Positions 1 through 18,813 of a DNA stretch of 64,000 nt are shown here, one piece after another. A program made the position numbers and the translations under genes. Below the pieces are notes generated by a model that searched no databases, was not told where the DNA came from, and saw only the letters and a program-made list of their open reading frames with translations. Each line of letters starts with the position of its first letter. The stretch's first letter is position 1. The stretch covers positions 17,324,658-17,388,657 of the forward strand of contig NC_092192.1 in the NCBI RefSeq assembly GCF_043641665.1, written 5' to 3'. The stretch comes from Enoplosus armatus. Its lineage: Eukaryota > Chordata > Actinopteri > Centrarchiformes > Enoplosidae.

Positions 1-854
1 AATGAGATAAGTCACCAACGTTAGAGATGAGCATACTCGATATACATTTTCATATGAAAATACTTCTTGTATTTATTGTTATTTATTCATCATCATCTGC
101 ACCAATACTGCAGACTAACATTTATGGTATAGCTGAATAAACTAATTATGTTTAAGGTACATTTTCAGTTGCAGGGGTTCTAAAGACACAAAAAAGGAAT
201 AGACCAGTCAATAAGTAAATGACTAAAAAGTTAATGGGAACCATAAAGATGTGAGCTCTGCTGAAATGAAACCAGATCCATGTCATAAAACTGTGAAGAT
301 TTAAATTAAATTAAATAACCTCTTAATGCCAGTATTTCCAGTCAAAACATTGTACAGTGCTACTGCAGTTGTGATCCACTAGATGGCTTCAGAGGCCATT
401 ACACTACAGTACACTTTGGACAATAGCAGAGACCAAATCTTTTTTTGTTGACGGTATCCTCATGGATTCTCAAGATTGCATTGTTATCATTAGACAATTA
501 AAATATTCTATCAAATTTTGGGGCATGTTTCTCCTTTGTGTGTCAGAGGTGGAGATATTTAGTAGTGATCATGTAACAGTACGTCTTAAACATCAATTCA
601 GTTTCTGTCGGCAACCTGTTATAGCATTCACATTCACACTCAGCATGACATCTTCCCACACCAGCCATAAAAACTCACATAATTAAATCATTTGCATTTG
701 AGGCCTGACAGCATCAGTGGCATGTATTGCCATCCAGACAGTGAATAATTCACCTTTCATATACTCTGACAAGGTCTTCTATATTTGATTTATTTGGATA
801 TTAGAGCTAACAGCAAGATAGTTGAGATATACTGTATTAGACATAACTACATAT

Positions 855-962
855 ATATTCATTTCTTTATTTCTTTATTTATTCATTTAAAAGGATTAAA
901 CCATTAGTTGATGTGGAAGGCACCAGCTAGTCTCCCTGGGGTCCGAACAATACATTACATTC
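855..962 (-). repeat. probable LINE 3'-tail fragment
   Basis: Read on the minus strand, the segment runs from a GGACCCCAGG-type motif through ACTAGCTGGTGCC to an AAATAAATAAAG-like tail. This layout is common at the 3' ends of fish non-LTR retrotransposon copies. No coding part remains. The family name is not certain from sequence alone. Confidence 0.4.
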
Positions 963-3900
963 ATCACACAAATTCATCTCAGAATTAATATAGTAAAGTA
1001 ATAATATAAAGGTAGGGATACAATTATGTATTATGCAAATAGAAATCTTGTATATTTATTTATCCCATGCAAAGAACATTACATGTACCAAACTCTTGCA
1101 TGTCTACTAACAGGCCTGCTCTGCAGCACGTGATAGTAATAAAGTTTGAATGAATCTATCATATTTGTAATTTGTTTTTGGGTGCACTGAGACTTTATCC
1201 ATTTGAATATATTTGCTGAGAAAATCTATAATGCAACTGCAGTCAGAGGACGTTCTCACTGATCACCATCAAACCTTTGCCTGCACTGTGGGGGAAAGTA
1301 ATTCAGACCAGTTAACACGCACTGTGATTTCTCTGGTTCCTGCAGCTACATCAGGATTCCTATGAAAGTCTAGTCATTGGGAAACATAGTGTACAATCTG
1401 CCATCATTATCCACAGCAGGTTTACACTAGAAGACTGGCCACTGTCCCTGATGCTGAAAGCCTAATTAATCGCCATCGTGTGTTGGAAGTTAACTTATCA
1501 AAATGAGCAACAGCGAACATTTCTTTTCCTTTATCAAATAAAAAGGAATGGGATTTTTAATAAATGTTTTATTAATTAATTTACTTTTAACTGACTTTAA
1601 TTGACAGGATATTCACATCTTCCAATAATCATCAAAAAAAGTAGTGTTATAAATGGTTAAAATCCCCCACTGTTCATGGCATATTTTTCCGCCCCCCCCA
1701 AAAATGCTCCCTTTTTTATGGTTTAGCTGGTGGATTCATACCAAAAGCATCTACTCACCTTTTTTGTAGCCGCACTCTAACAAAGCCCCACAAGATATAC
1801 TCTAGTGCTTTATTCATGATAACACAGGCTTTTGGATGGTATCCCTGTTAAGAGCATTATTCATATTGTATGCTACAGATGACAATGTCGTCTCTTTAAG
1901 CCATCTGTGTTGACATTTTTATCTCGGCACTTACTTTCAGAGGGAATTTAGAGCAGCAATATGCTGAGTCTTTTTCCAGCATCCTGGGACATGCTAGTCT
2001 AGATGCACCATGTTGCTTTGACACCGTGCCATGAAAAGGATAATGATTAATTTAAAAGTCCCATCTGAGCTTTACAGACCTGAGAAAGTGTATTACCACT
2101 CTTGACACATTCCAGATCAATTATACATGGGCAGAGCCATGTGGTTGAAATAATAACTTATCTGTAAGTTAATAGTTTTTAAGTTAGCATTCTGCGCACT
2201 GTGCGAGGTGAGATAACTGCTTTCAGTCCCACACATATGCTGTTGCTTGCCTGTCAACGTGGCCTACACAAGAGGAATATGGGTGGGCGAGGCAGGAAGA
2301 AGAGCTCTCCTTTCCTTTTGCTGCCCAAGGCCTCTCTATCTATAACTCAGAGGTCTCCAGCACTGCAGGGAGAAGTTTTCTGCTGTCTGCAAAACTTTAC
2401 AGTTGACCTCCTCGCCACGTTTTTTGAGCCAGTGGAGATGTTCTTTCAGTATAACGCCACGCTCAGCCAAGGAGAAAATGCACACAATAGAGGTTTGAGA
2501 GGAGCCCAGCACAGGAGGAGGGCTTTCAGTTCAATTGTTCTCCTGGGAGACCAGCAGCGACAGTGAAAACCAGTTTCACTATGGAGTGTTGTGAAATGAT
2601 TATTTTATCTTGAATGACAAAACGAGCACAAAGAGATTTTAGATCTGAATAAAATTTAAAATACGACCAACATATTAAACTTTTCAGGGGTACAGTATCT
2701 TTGAATTGATTGCACAGGATTACTGTAGTTACGTAATGTAATCTTTGTCTCCACAATAAATAGAAGGATAGAAAGTTAAACTGAAATCTCTTATTGGCTT
2801 ACCACAAAAAAACTGTATGAACCAATGTTTTGTTTGTATTTGGTAGTACCATGTCCCAGTGCAGAAGTACAATCGCGTAGTCTTAAATTATTCAATTTAA
2901 CTTTTGCACTTATGATTCAAGCATTGCAGTTTGTGGTTTAATTTTAAAGCAACATTCTTATGGCAAAGACAACACTGGCCCGCGTATCAGTTTTTCTCCT
3001 CCTGATTGGCTTCTCATGCGCCATAGTGTCTCTTTCCGTAGCTCCATGGATCACACAAAAATAGCTTTTCTAGGCTCTGACCTGGAATGCCTTTTGAGGT
3101 GTGAACAATTTTAAAGGTCTTTTATAACTGCAGTGTTTTCTTACAACACAGTAGCATACATCCATCTACTGGCTTTTCCCTTTGATAGCTCTTCCTCCAC
3201 ACTGGGTGCCACGTCCCTGCTGGTGTCAGGCAGACAGATGACATCATCAGGACAACTAGCAGCCTTTTATTACTTGGTGTGTGACAGCCTGGATGATGAC
3301 CACAGAGAATTTATCCTACTGTATCCCTTGTGATAATGTGCCATGGTGAACTTTGGCCTCTGTGCGAGAGTAAACATAGTGTGAACCATCTCTTTGGTAT
3401 ACGTATGCAGCTATCTGCATTTGTTTGCATCAGTGAACTATATCCTCTATATCCAAAAGTGACATGACCTTTTGTCACAATGTACCACTACCCTCTAATC
3501 CCCTCAGGGGGTCATTTTTCTCCCTCAACACTGTTATGCTGTCAGCTCTTATATGTGTGAACCACTGTTAGTTTACTTAAAGTGAACAGTGCCAAAGAGC
3601 TCATAAAGAGTTGCTGAAATAGGCAGGATTTGCTCATGTTTTCTTCAATATATACGAGAGGCCTACTGTAGCTGCTTTGCATTTCCTTATACTTCCTCTT
3701 AATGTTCAGATAAAATGTTTTCATCTTAAGACACTCAGCTCTTCTTTGTGTGCCCTATATACATAAACATACACATAATCATATACTTACACTGCTTGAT
3801 TATATCATATTATATCAAGGTCATACACTTCGGAGAAATCTTTCAAAACATTTTATATTTGACTATATGAGTCAATATGTCATTTATGTATTCCGAAAAA

Positions 3901-4105
3901 GTCTGCTTTGGTGCAGCTTGAGGAGATGTACGAGCAGAGGGATAAGCAACTCATGTGCAGCTCTGCTGTCACAAGCAGAGATGTTTGGGGAATTGCCCTC
4001 GCAAGCAGTGAGCTGCACTCATGCATATGGGATGAAGTGCACAGGAACACAGACTCGCTCATTCACCTTTATTGCCCAGCCACCATTGCTATGGCCAAGG
4101 GCACG

Positions 4106-4126
4106 GCAGCAGCAGCAGCAGCAGCT
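4106..4126. repeat. (CAG)n microsatellite
   Basis: About six CAG units. The open frames crossing it have no recognisable homology, so this is not taken as a coding polyglutamine or polyalanine tract. Confidence 0.7.
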
Positions 4127-4439
4127 GTTGCACAGCACCACTTTTAGCTTGCTGCGATGAAGCTTCCACAAGCACACACAAACTATGAAATGAAGCAGCA
4201 ATTCCAGAAAAATGTAATACTTACACGTGTGACATTTTTTAATTTGCCAGTTTAAAAAACATGATGATGCCAGGATGTATTCTAAGATTGCTCTTTTTGT
4301 TTTAGATGTATTTGGTGGTGAGACATCAGAGGTAATGTGATTTCTGACCTTCTAATAACAGACATCTGGATATTTAATGTGCAATGTAACATCAGCAATA
4401 CTACATCCAAATATTCTAAATATTAAAGACAACTGCATG

Positions 4440-5346
4440 AAATGTGAACATCTTTATTTAATTGTGAAAAAAACACAAAACAAATTACCTGAATAATTTT
4501 TCTTAAGTGCTGGTGAAAAAAAATAGAATCCTGAGTTTTGCCTCCAGCTTTGGTAACAGAATGTGAAACTGTGAGCAGGTGGTATACGATGTCATATCAT
4601 ATCTCAATGGCAGGTTCAACAGTGATCAATTACAGTATTCAGTCTCAAAAGGCTTTGATTAGTCATGTTTTATACATTATTGACAGAAAACTATAATGAC
4701 AAGAACAAAATATTTACACCCTCATACAGAATAAAGCAATGAAAACGTGCTTTATTCAGATTTAAAACACATTACTGTCCTTTTTAAGAGAATTCCACTT
4801 TGGGCATTGCGTTCTGCATAGCTCTTTTTCCGCAAAGAATTCCAATGAGCATCTTTGATTTGAATTGTTTTTTATTAATATAGAACATCCAGTAATCATT
4901 GATTTGGTGTTTTTGCAAATCAAAAGACACCCCGGTGTCTAGGTTAAAACTGGGCGAAGTTTGGTTGAAGTGAAAATGTTTTCTAGGTTAAATATAACCG
5001 TTGTTTCAAAAGCATTTAAATTACTATATTCTGACATCCTAGTGTTAACATAAATGTCTAGATGTCTTTTGACCTGCAAATCACCAAATCGTGTCCATTA
5101 GGCAGGTTTACCGATGATATGATGACAAGTTAAATACCAGAAACACATGCAGTTTCTGACAAAACAGTTATTTTATGTGATTATTAGGTGCAACTTCATA
5201 AACGTGTCTGTGTGTCCATCATCCAATATCCACCACGTGTAGGATGCAAAACAACATATTGGGGAGGCTATTGTGGAGGAAGTGGTTTATCAAGTCCACT
5301 AACCGCATTATGTATGCTTTGCATTGATGGAACCCTTAACAATGTT
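4440..5346 (-). other. probable tbx2a 3' untranslated region
   Basis: AT-rich sequence directly downstream of the T-box stop codon on the minus strand. AATAAA signals on the minus strand lie at 4756-4751 and 4458-4453 and are plausible cleavage sites, but the true transcript end cannot be decided from sequence. The first about 80 bases past the stop still contain an out-of-frame relic of the conserved Tbx2 C-terminal tail (5346-5268). Confidence 0.4.
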
Positions 5347-10761
<5,415 letters not shown>

Positions 10762-11288
10762 CAGGGCATCCGATCTGACAGGTCGATGCTATGAAGTCTC
10801 GGCCCCACTCGCTTCTGCGTCCAACAACAACCTTTTTTAGGAGTTGGTGAGTTTTGTAGCATGATCAAGAGATCAGTGCAAATGTTCACAATGTCTCCTG
10901 ATACTGGGGCAAAGGCAAGGATGGTCCTTAGTGTATCCACCTAGATCCACCAAGCAGAGGGCAGAGCAGCGTGGGACCATGCGCAAAGCTTGTTTTAAAA
11001 AAAAAAACTGCAGTGGCATCAAGGGGTGAGGACAGATAGAGGCAAAGGGATGGTGTTTACACCATCACACGCCTGTCCTCTCCGGCACATGGTACCCTAA
11101 TGAGCCAAATGTTTGTCCATACCAATTACAGAGCGCTGGGCGTGGAGATGTTGGGGTTAGACAGCAAGCCGGCATAAATAACATACAGCATGAATGAATA
11201 ATTAAAGTAGTATCTTTAACTATTTTAGTTATTTATAACGTTATAATAACATCAGCAAGAACGAACATAATGTTTTCTTATCTGCATT

Positions 11289-11323
<35 letters not shown>

Positions 11324-11900
11324 AATAGTATATGGTAGCCTGAAATTCAACTATTAATGATTATTATTCATTACTTGTTTTATATTTTATTCAGTTCTTA
11401 AGTACCTTAAATCTAGATTTAAGACTCATCTTTTTAGCCAGATTATTTATAGATTTTGCTTGTTTACTGTGTGTGAAGCAAATGTATGATTATAATCAAG
11501 GTATTGTTATTATTATTATTGCATCATTATTATTATTGTTATTGTTGTTGTACAGGTGATGATCATCCTGCTATTTCAACAGTCAAAACCTTCTCTTTAG
11601 GCCGGATTGTGAATTTACTGATTGTGACATTAATGGCAACTTTAAACTTTGATTCTTCTCCCTTCGCGTATCCATCTTTGGAAAAACCCCCACGATTTCT
11701 GATTAAGTGGGAATGCATGGATCTGTTAATTAAGGCGGACTTGGCGCCAGTTTGCTGGCGCCCCACAAAGGGCCAAGAGCTCTCTCCTGTCACTTCACAT
11801 TTAGGCAACTCTCCAAATCCTCAAGTTGCCTGCTCCACTTTCTTTTTTACAGGATGCAGGCAGCACTGCTTTAGCTTCTGAGAACCAGGAGAAACCGGAG
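10762..11900 (-). promoter_or_regulatory. tbx2a 5' region and upstream candidate control sequence
   Basis: Sequence upstream of the T-box start codon, read on the minus strand. The coding exon is GC-rich and the flank soon turns AT-rich. Two blocks stand out as less random: 11095-11165 (with CCAATTACAGAGCGC) and 11600-11800 (several ATTA/TTAAT homeodomain-like cores, then a perfect GGCGCCAG-TTTG-CTGGCGCC palindrome). No transcript start can be fixed, and a regulatory role is inference. Confidence 0.35.
11290..11323. repeat. (TTG)n microsatellite
   Basis: About eleven TTG units upstream of the T-box gene. A weaker TTA/TTG-rich tract follows at 11506-11551. Confidence 0.9.
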
Positions 11901-14900
11901 TTGAGAATGAACGGGACTCAAACCCAAGCATCCAAATAAAAGCAGCACTTGTTTGATGAAAGACTTCGGGCAGTTTGTCTCTTCATTTATGACAAGACGT
12001 GAATACGAGCTTTTTTTTTCTCTTTTTTTCATTTTTAGTTGAATTTGTTTTCATTCCCCACCAGCATTAAGCTGATTTGTTTGGGAAAAGCCACATTTTA
12101 ATTCAAATGAAGTTCAGCCTTTCTTGATACCTTTGTAATCGGTTTTAAATTAAATACTCCTAATTGTTGTTAAAACCTCCCTGACTTTCATTTTTACCGA
12201 TTTCCTTTGTTATGTAACTGCAAAAGATGGGCCTGATGGGTAGATCGCCTTTTATTGGGAGATTCAACAGGTTCCCCGGTAATATCAAAGGACTCTATCC
12301 CAATAGCAAAACGTGTGATTTAGTGGTCTTACGGCGTGTCTCGGCTGCCAGTCCTCATTTTAGTCCCACATGTTACACATGAATATCAGCACAATGTCTG
12401 TAGAAAACACAACTTACACCAATGTGTCCGTCTCTTAACGAGATGATGAGGACAGTTTAAATCAAGTGGCCATTTAAACATTTGTCATTTCTTGATCTTG
12501 ATCACATCGGGCAGAGTGTATTCTGTTCACATTCACAAAGAACTGAAGCAGATCATTTTGTTAACCGAAGAATTGCAAAATGATGCCCTCACACTGCCCC
12601 TTAACTAATCTGTGATTTTCATTTCTTTTTTTTAGGTTGAATTTGTAACAAATCAAATGTTTCTTCAGCGACACAGTTCACTGAAACATGAAGATGATTG
12701 TGCTGATTAAACGGCCTATAAAGTCACTGAAAATGATTGTTTTCTTGCAAAATCAGTGATAAACAGCCTACATACACTGACGGAATTGGCTTAATACCTT
12801 AGCTTGTTTGCACAACATTTCAATTCATTTTTAATCAAATTTTAATTTAAGTTTGTGAGAGTGTATTTGTACAACACTGCACACAAAAAGTAAAAAATCT
12901 CAAAGCACTTATTAATAATGTAGTCAGAGAGAGAGAGCGAGAGAGACATAAAGAGAAAAATGTAAGAATTACTGATAATATAATTCAATTAGGCAATAAG
13001 ACCAATAAAAAATCATTCCTTATACTCTGTGGTCATAAACAGAATATATAACTCTGTACAACATTTTAAAATCAGTGAATAATGATTGTTAACTTTTAAT
13101 CAGTCCTTTCCTCCCTGGGTAGACTAGAAATAAAAATAAAAAAAAGTCTGCTGTTTTTCTCATTCCTGTACCAAGAACTACAATGAGTGCAAGGTGAAGT
13201 GGAGTGCTGCTTGACAGTTACAAGGCAGGAAAGGCTGCGGATAGGAAGTGATCTCACAGGTCCCACAAATGATGAATGGCTCCCAAGATGGTGAAGGGTA
13301 ATAACTTGTAATCAAAGCCATAAGACGAGTTCAGAGAAGCATGATTGAGAGAAGACGAAGGGTGGGAAGACATCATTCCTCATTCCTTTCTGTAAATATT
13401 CACAGAAATGGCGTGCACGAGGTCTTACACAGCCATCGACAACACTGTGAAAGAAAGTTTGGCCTTGAAGAGTGGGAGTGGCGGTGGTTGGGTCTGCACT
13501 TCCTCACTCAGCGCTACTGCAAGGGATGGTCTATGATATGCCTCCATCCTTCTCTGGTGCTGCCTCGGCCGACAGCTTGAGAGAAGCGCCAGAACAGGAA
13601 GGAGGCAATCAATCCGAGTGACGGTGCACGAATTTCACCTCTTAGGTCACAGTCCACACCTGGGACAAATTCAGAAGAATGTTAGGCCAGTGGGGGTTCC
13701 TGGCAAAGTCATCCAAAGGGCAAGCCAGTAAAGTACATATCACATCTGAAGGTCGGAGAGCACTCTTAAATGACAAACGGGAGGAAGAGGACGGGAAGAC
13801 AACTGAAGTGTGGACTTAAGGCTGAGGCTGAGCAGAGAGGTCCGAGGACCTCACCTCAAGTGTTGTCTGGGCTCTGCAGTGTCTTGTTTTAATCATGACA
13901 TCATATTGGTAACGTAATAGACACAACACATGGATCTGTTTATCCTGACTGTAAGATCTAGATGCTGTTGCTTCAAAAACAGGGAGCTGCATTACCACGA
14001 AAAGGCTTATTTATGTATTCAATTATGAGTATCTTCCCTGTAATGAGCAGGAAAGACATTCAGACCCTCTACCTCCTTTTATTTTTCACTACAACATATG
14101 AATCATACGTACATCATAACAGCATATATGAAAACGACTGTCCACGCTTATCTAGAGAGATTCATGGTGGTATCACTTTCCCAGCCGAAGCTCAGACTTC
14201 AGCGTACTGAATGAGCTCCAGCAGAGTGGAATGTGGCTGTGGCTCATTACTACAAAAGGGTTAAGATGATGAACTCCATTAAAGAGCATTGCCTTTGTTA
14301 TCCTTGTTGTAATTTTATTTTCATCAATAAAGACATCCTCAGGGACACTTTTGACACTGAATACCTAAAGCGCACATTTTTGTTGTTGTGTTGGCTCGGT
14401 AGTGCAGCACATTGGATCTGAAATAACACAACTCCAATGTGGTTAAAGTGCTGACTTTAACTGCCTTCAATTTTTAATTCTTCAACTTTTCTCATCAAGG
14501 TGTCAGATCATAATTGGACAAGATAACATAGAATTAATCAAAGTCACCTTAGTGAACACTGTCTCCGGGCCCTGGCTGTAAATGTGAAGAAATGTCATGA
14601 TTTTTCAAAAATGCCTGTACATTTTATATGTACACAGAAAAACACCAACAAATGCATGTAGGGTGGAATTAGGCAGATACCCACTGATATTGAAAAGAGA
14701 TTTAATCGCTTTGAATCCAGCCCACTAGACACCCTCCATTTCAAGTGCCCCCTCTCAGATACTCTGACCAGTCTCACAGCAACACTGCTCTCCAAAAAAT
14801 CAATCAGAGTAAACAAAATTATAACACAATGTAAAGAAACATATTTGGTACAGAAACGAAAAGCCAAAACAGATTAGATGTTATCTGGGCCGAGAAAGAG

Positions 14901-17170
14901 ATTATGAGATGGCAGAATATCTCTCTACTGTCAGAGATAGAAAGCAGAGACAGATCATAACCGAGTACAGGCTCAGTGACCACAAATCAAAAATGTCGGA
15001 ATCGAAAAAGGAAGAAACAAAAAAATCATGGCAACCAAAAGAAAACAGAATATATGGTCGCTGTTGGACAGCTGAGGCTGAGACAGAGATGCACTTCCTC
15101 CAACAATTTAAAACATTCAATGAAATGAGGAACATTTACTTGATTATTTGAAAATGTATGTGAAAATAGGAACTGCACAAAAGACTTAATTTTGCGGAGA
15201 GAGAGAATATGTTTGCATTTTAGTGTGAATGGCTCGTGCGTGTATCCACTGACCTCTGGGAGAGAGACGCGTTGTCTACGAGATAAACCTAATGTTGTAG
15301 TAATGAATTTTGGGTTGCATTAACCAATTTGTGGTAGTGTGTCAAGCACAGACTCTGAGCGTCTGGGATTCCAACCTAATCTAATGACAGAGAGACAGAG
15401 ACACAACTAATCATAAAGAGAGGGCCAAGTCATTGTTTTTGCTGCAGGGACTATAAATATACAGCCCCAAATTGAATCAGGGACTAATAGACACGCTGTA
15501 AGAGACGCCAGTCAATTCTAACCATCTTACAGCCTTGTGAACTCCCAGTGCAAAGTGGCACCGGCTACAAAACGTCCAGTGGCCTTTGAATAAAAGCAGC
15601 TTTTGCTCACGTAATGGAATCAAGAAATATTTTTGCTTCCTAAACAAGTTAAACATTCGACTCATTGGTATAGCAGACAGACTTCTTATTTTGGAAATAA
15701 GCCTAATGCTTAATAGAGTTGACTCCCTGTTGAGGCACTGTTGCACCACTATGACTTTGTTTGTTTAGATTTATTGGATTTACAGGAAGACGAAGAAAGT
15801 GTTTTCCTACAAACTCATTTAGCGGGCTTTCAGATGGACTGACTAATCTAGTCTAACTATGTGTGTGGCTCTCAACTTTGAAAGCTTCTTGCATAAACGG
15901 ACGGTGTGATGTGCTTGCTTCTATGTTGTATACTGTAATTATCATAGAATTAACCTTATCGTGACAAACCTGGAGTGTTTATGCACACACTACATAGACA
16001 GTTGGACATTTTAATTGAAATATTGGCTTGAATTTCTACTATTTATGAGAACACACTGCTGTGGAGCCATGAAACCAACTTAGGATACTCAGTGAGACAG
16101 AAAACACGTTAATAATTTTGACTGAGAAAAAAACAGGTCCTGTGACTGAAGACATTATTTGCAACAAAGGTTTAGACCTTTATCCTGCGGGATGCGATGG
16201 CACTCTGGTTGCTTTGCTGCATTAGATTTGCTATTAATTATTTACCACTTGTCTTTCCAAGCCTGCCACTCCTGTGCATTTTCTGGTATCCAAAAGTGTC
16301 AGAAATCCCATCAGAGAGACGGAGACAGCCAGCAGAAGGCTTTTGTAGAGCTGCCTTTTAACTCATCTCTGTCCTGCCACACCTAAAAGTCTTTACGGAG
16401 CACCATCTTTCAGTTCTTTTGGAACTCCTAGTAGCAGTATGAGGGCTCTAAGTGTCTACTGTGCATAACAGTTTCTGTGTGCGTTTTTTCTGAAGCAGAA
16501 GGGACCTTTCATAGCCAAATAAGTCTCCCTCCCCGCCTAAAGGCATCTGACAGTGGTGGATGGGACCTGAGAGGACAAGAGGGCTCCACAACACTCAATA
16601 TTACATGACAGTCAGTGTAGCTGCGTGGCACGGAGAAAAGCACAGAGAAAAGCTACGATGTTACAGTCTCTGATTATGCTGTATGCTGTTTGTTTGTTTT
16701 TTTGCAACATTAATACACATTACTGGTGTGTAGTCTTTTAAACCTTTCTGGTGACTAACATGATTCTTAGAGAAAGTACAACAAATTGCTATGAAGTTAA
16801 ATGAGTTACAACTGGGACGTCACTGAGGGAGTGTTACCTGACTGCTGACATGCAGAAATAGCTAATTCCAACCCTCAGTGAAACCAGCGATTTGTTTGTG
16901 GTGTGTTCAATTTAAAGTTTGTTTACAACTAAATTACTGGATGTATTTATGTTGGCTACTACAGAAATGTCATACTTAAAGCTGTACTAATCGATACTTT
17001 TATTATAACAATGGGTCAAATGACTAATGTGTCATGTGAAAGGGGTCACTCGTAGTGATGAACCGACAAAGTCTTATCACCGGCCTCTGCTGTTTCCCCC
17101 AGCTCTACGGGGCATTCAAGTGTCTTCTAGCTCATTGTTTTGGTTTGGTTTTGCAGCTCCAAAATGGCCA
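11901..17170. other. gene-free intergenic stretch
   Basis: No exon, RNA gene or clear mobile element was recognised. The open frames are short, lack family motifs and are not bounded by matching splice sites. A short GA-rich tract lies at 12929-12946. Confidence 0.5.
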
Positions 17171-17174
17171 AAAA

Positions 17175-17430
17175 ATCTATTAATCTCTTGTTGCTGGAGA
17201 GGTAGAAGTTCACCTCCTGGGCACTGCCAAGGTGCCCTTGAACAAGGCACCGAACCCTGCTGCTTGGGGTGCTATCCTATGAGGCAGCCCCCTCGCTCTG
17301 GCATCTCTCCATACATTAATGCATATGTGTATAGGTCCTGTTTGTGCATGTGTGTGTTTCAGGCCTGCGTGTGTGTAAAATAACAACAGTGAAAAAAAAT
17401 TCCCCTGGAGGGATTATTAAAGTATGCCGC
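17175..17430 (+). mobile_element. SINE-like fragment
   Basis: Carries 'ggcactgccaaggtgcccttgaacaaggcaccgaaccc' and ends 'aaattcccctggagggattattaaagta', a body and tail common in teleost SINEs. The tRNA-like head is missing or too decayed to see. It is directly followed by a CTT microsatellite. Confidence 0.5.
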
Positions 17431-17431
17431 C

Positions 17432-17486
17432 ATCTTCTTCTTCTTCTTCTTCTTCTTCTTCTTCTTCTTCTTCTTCGTCTTCTTCT
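17432..17486. repeat. (CTT)n microsatellite
   Basis: About seventeen CTT units with one G interruption, abutting the 3' end of the SINE-like fragment. The SINE tail may have seeded it. Confidence 0.9.
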
Positions 17487-17718
17487 GTACAATGTGTATG
17501 ATTCACCATCTTCTATCCTATTCAGACCGACAGTGCGCTAAATCCACGTTGGGTTTATCTATATGGGTCAGCATGTATTAGCTGACCCGCCTTCATGACC
17601 CTCCTCTCAACCAGGGTTGAATGGCTTCCTTGACGCAAATTGCCTTCCTGATTCGTTGTACTGTGAGGTGCTGTGAGACCCAAAGAGAAATGTTTCAGTG
17701 GCAAATAAAACAGAGCCC

Positions 17719-18173
17719 TCATGGAAGTGCAACCACATGCTTGGTAAACAGCCAGAGACTAAACTTTCTTGTATGTGATGAGCTATTTACTGTAGCATAG
17801 CTACGTGTCACAAAAATCTTGGGCATTGTTATGTCTGTCTCCATCATACACTGCGGCGTCTGGCTGTCTCTGGCTGTCAGCTGCAGCTGACACATCAACA
17901 GTCCATTCTCCAACTCACCTTTCTGACTTTTACAAACGTTGTTGAGATACAACAAGCAACAACAACATTAGGCATTAGCTTAAGGTCAATATAATTCCTC
18001 TTCAGCAAACAACGCCAATGTCCTTTAAGTTGACCAAAAGCATTCTCAACCACCCTCCTAGCAGAACTATGGGTGGAGCCATAGTGATGATTCTGGGTGT
18101 AGCCTTTCAGCAGCTTCAGAGTTAATGCTGCATCACCTATAGAATGCACAGGAATCTCCCCCTCATCAATCAT
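17719..18173 (-). pseudogene. PIF/Harbinger transposase relic (C-terminal part)
   Basis: On the minus strand the first segment (18173-17895) reads IGDAALTLKLLKGY, then SARRVVENAFGQLKGHWRCL, LLKRNYIDLKLMPNVVVACC. This is the C-terminal DDE-transposase pattern of PIF/Harbinger (HARBI1-like) proteins, including the catalytic Glu in VVENAFG. The expected 'CVLHN.C' continuation appears in another frame at 17955-17719 (LNNVCKSQKGELENGLL), so a frameshift breaks the reading frame. The N-terminal catalytic part and terminal repeats were not found. An inactive remnant. Confidence 0.85.
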
Positions 18174-18304
18174 CTTTCATTTCTGTAAGAAAAAATGAAA
18201 TGGTGTGCCATTGTGAAATTGGAAAGCGGAAATGCTGTGGTCATATGAATGGCCATGACGTGGGTTTGACCAGCGTCCAACAGTCCAATTTGAGTGGGTC
18301 CATC

Positions 18305-18425
18305 TATACCAAATTTCATGGCAATCCATCCATTAACTGTTGAGACACCTCGCTCATCTTGGAACCATGAATGTCTGTACCAAATGTTGTCTTATATTTC
18401 ACTAGATACGTTAAAACTTTGACCC
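18305..18425 (-). repeat. dispersed repeat family R1, partial copy (reverse)
   Basis: The reverse complement reads like 'tctcaacagttaatggatggattgccatgaaatttgg', matching the start of the longer copy at 27285 ('atctcaacaactatcagatggattgccataaattttgg'). Non-coding and of unknown class. Confidence 0.6.
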
Positions 18426-18761
18426 GTTGGTTGCACTAGAGGAAAAATCAGGTGATCACCAATCTCATTATTCAGTACCGACCAATCGCTAGCATGGTTA
18501 AAAGAATGAAATCAAGGAAGGCAATGAAATCTAGAAAATCAGGGAATGAAAGGGAAAATACTATATTACTTTACAAATCATATCACTTGGTACCAAAAGT
18601 GCGGTTTTGGTGTGTTGTGAGTTGTTGTACGCAGCAGAATCATTACCTGCAACTCTACTAATTAAAGAACTGAATATTTTACTCTGTCCTTGTTGAGTTT
18701 GACTTTGCAATGTAATTGGCTGCTGGGCCATGAGCAGAATCATCTGCTCCACTCACTGTGC

Positions 18762-18762
18762 A

Positions 18763-18811
<49 letters not shown>
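18762..18811. repeat. (TG)n/(GA)n compound microsatellite
   Basis: A short TG run passes into about twenty GA units. Confidence 0.9.

Positions 18812-18813
<2 letters not shown>

Larger units (their letters stand above)
1..4439. other. intergenic sequence left of the T-box gene
   Basis: No exon with coding character, conserved motif or splice-site pair was recognised. Open frames here are short and low in complexity. A LINE-like 3' tail (about 855-960) and a short CAG run (4106-4126) are the only structured features noted. By human synteny, TBX4 would be the next gene in this direction, but none of its exons is visible here. Confidence 0.5.
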
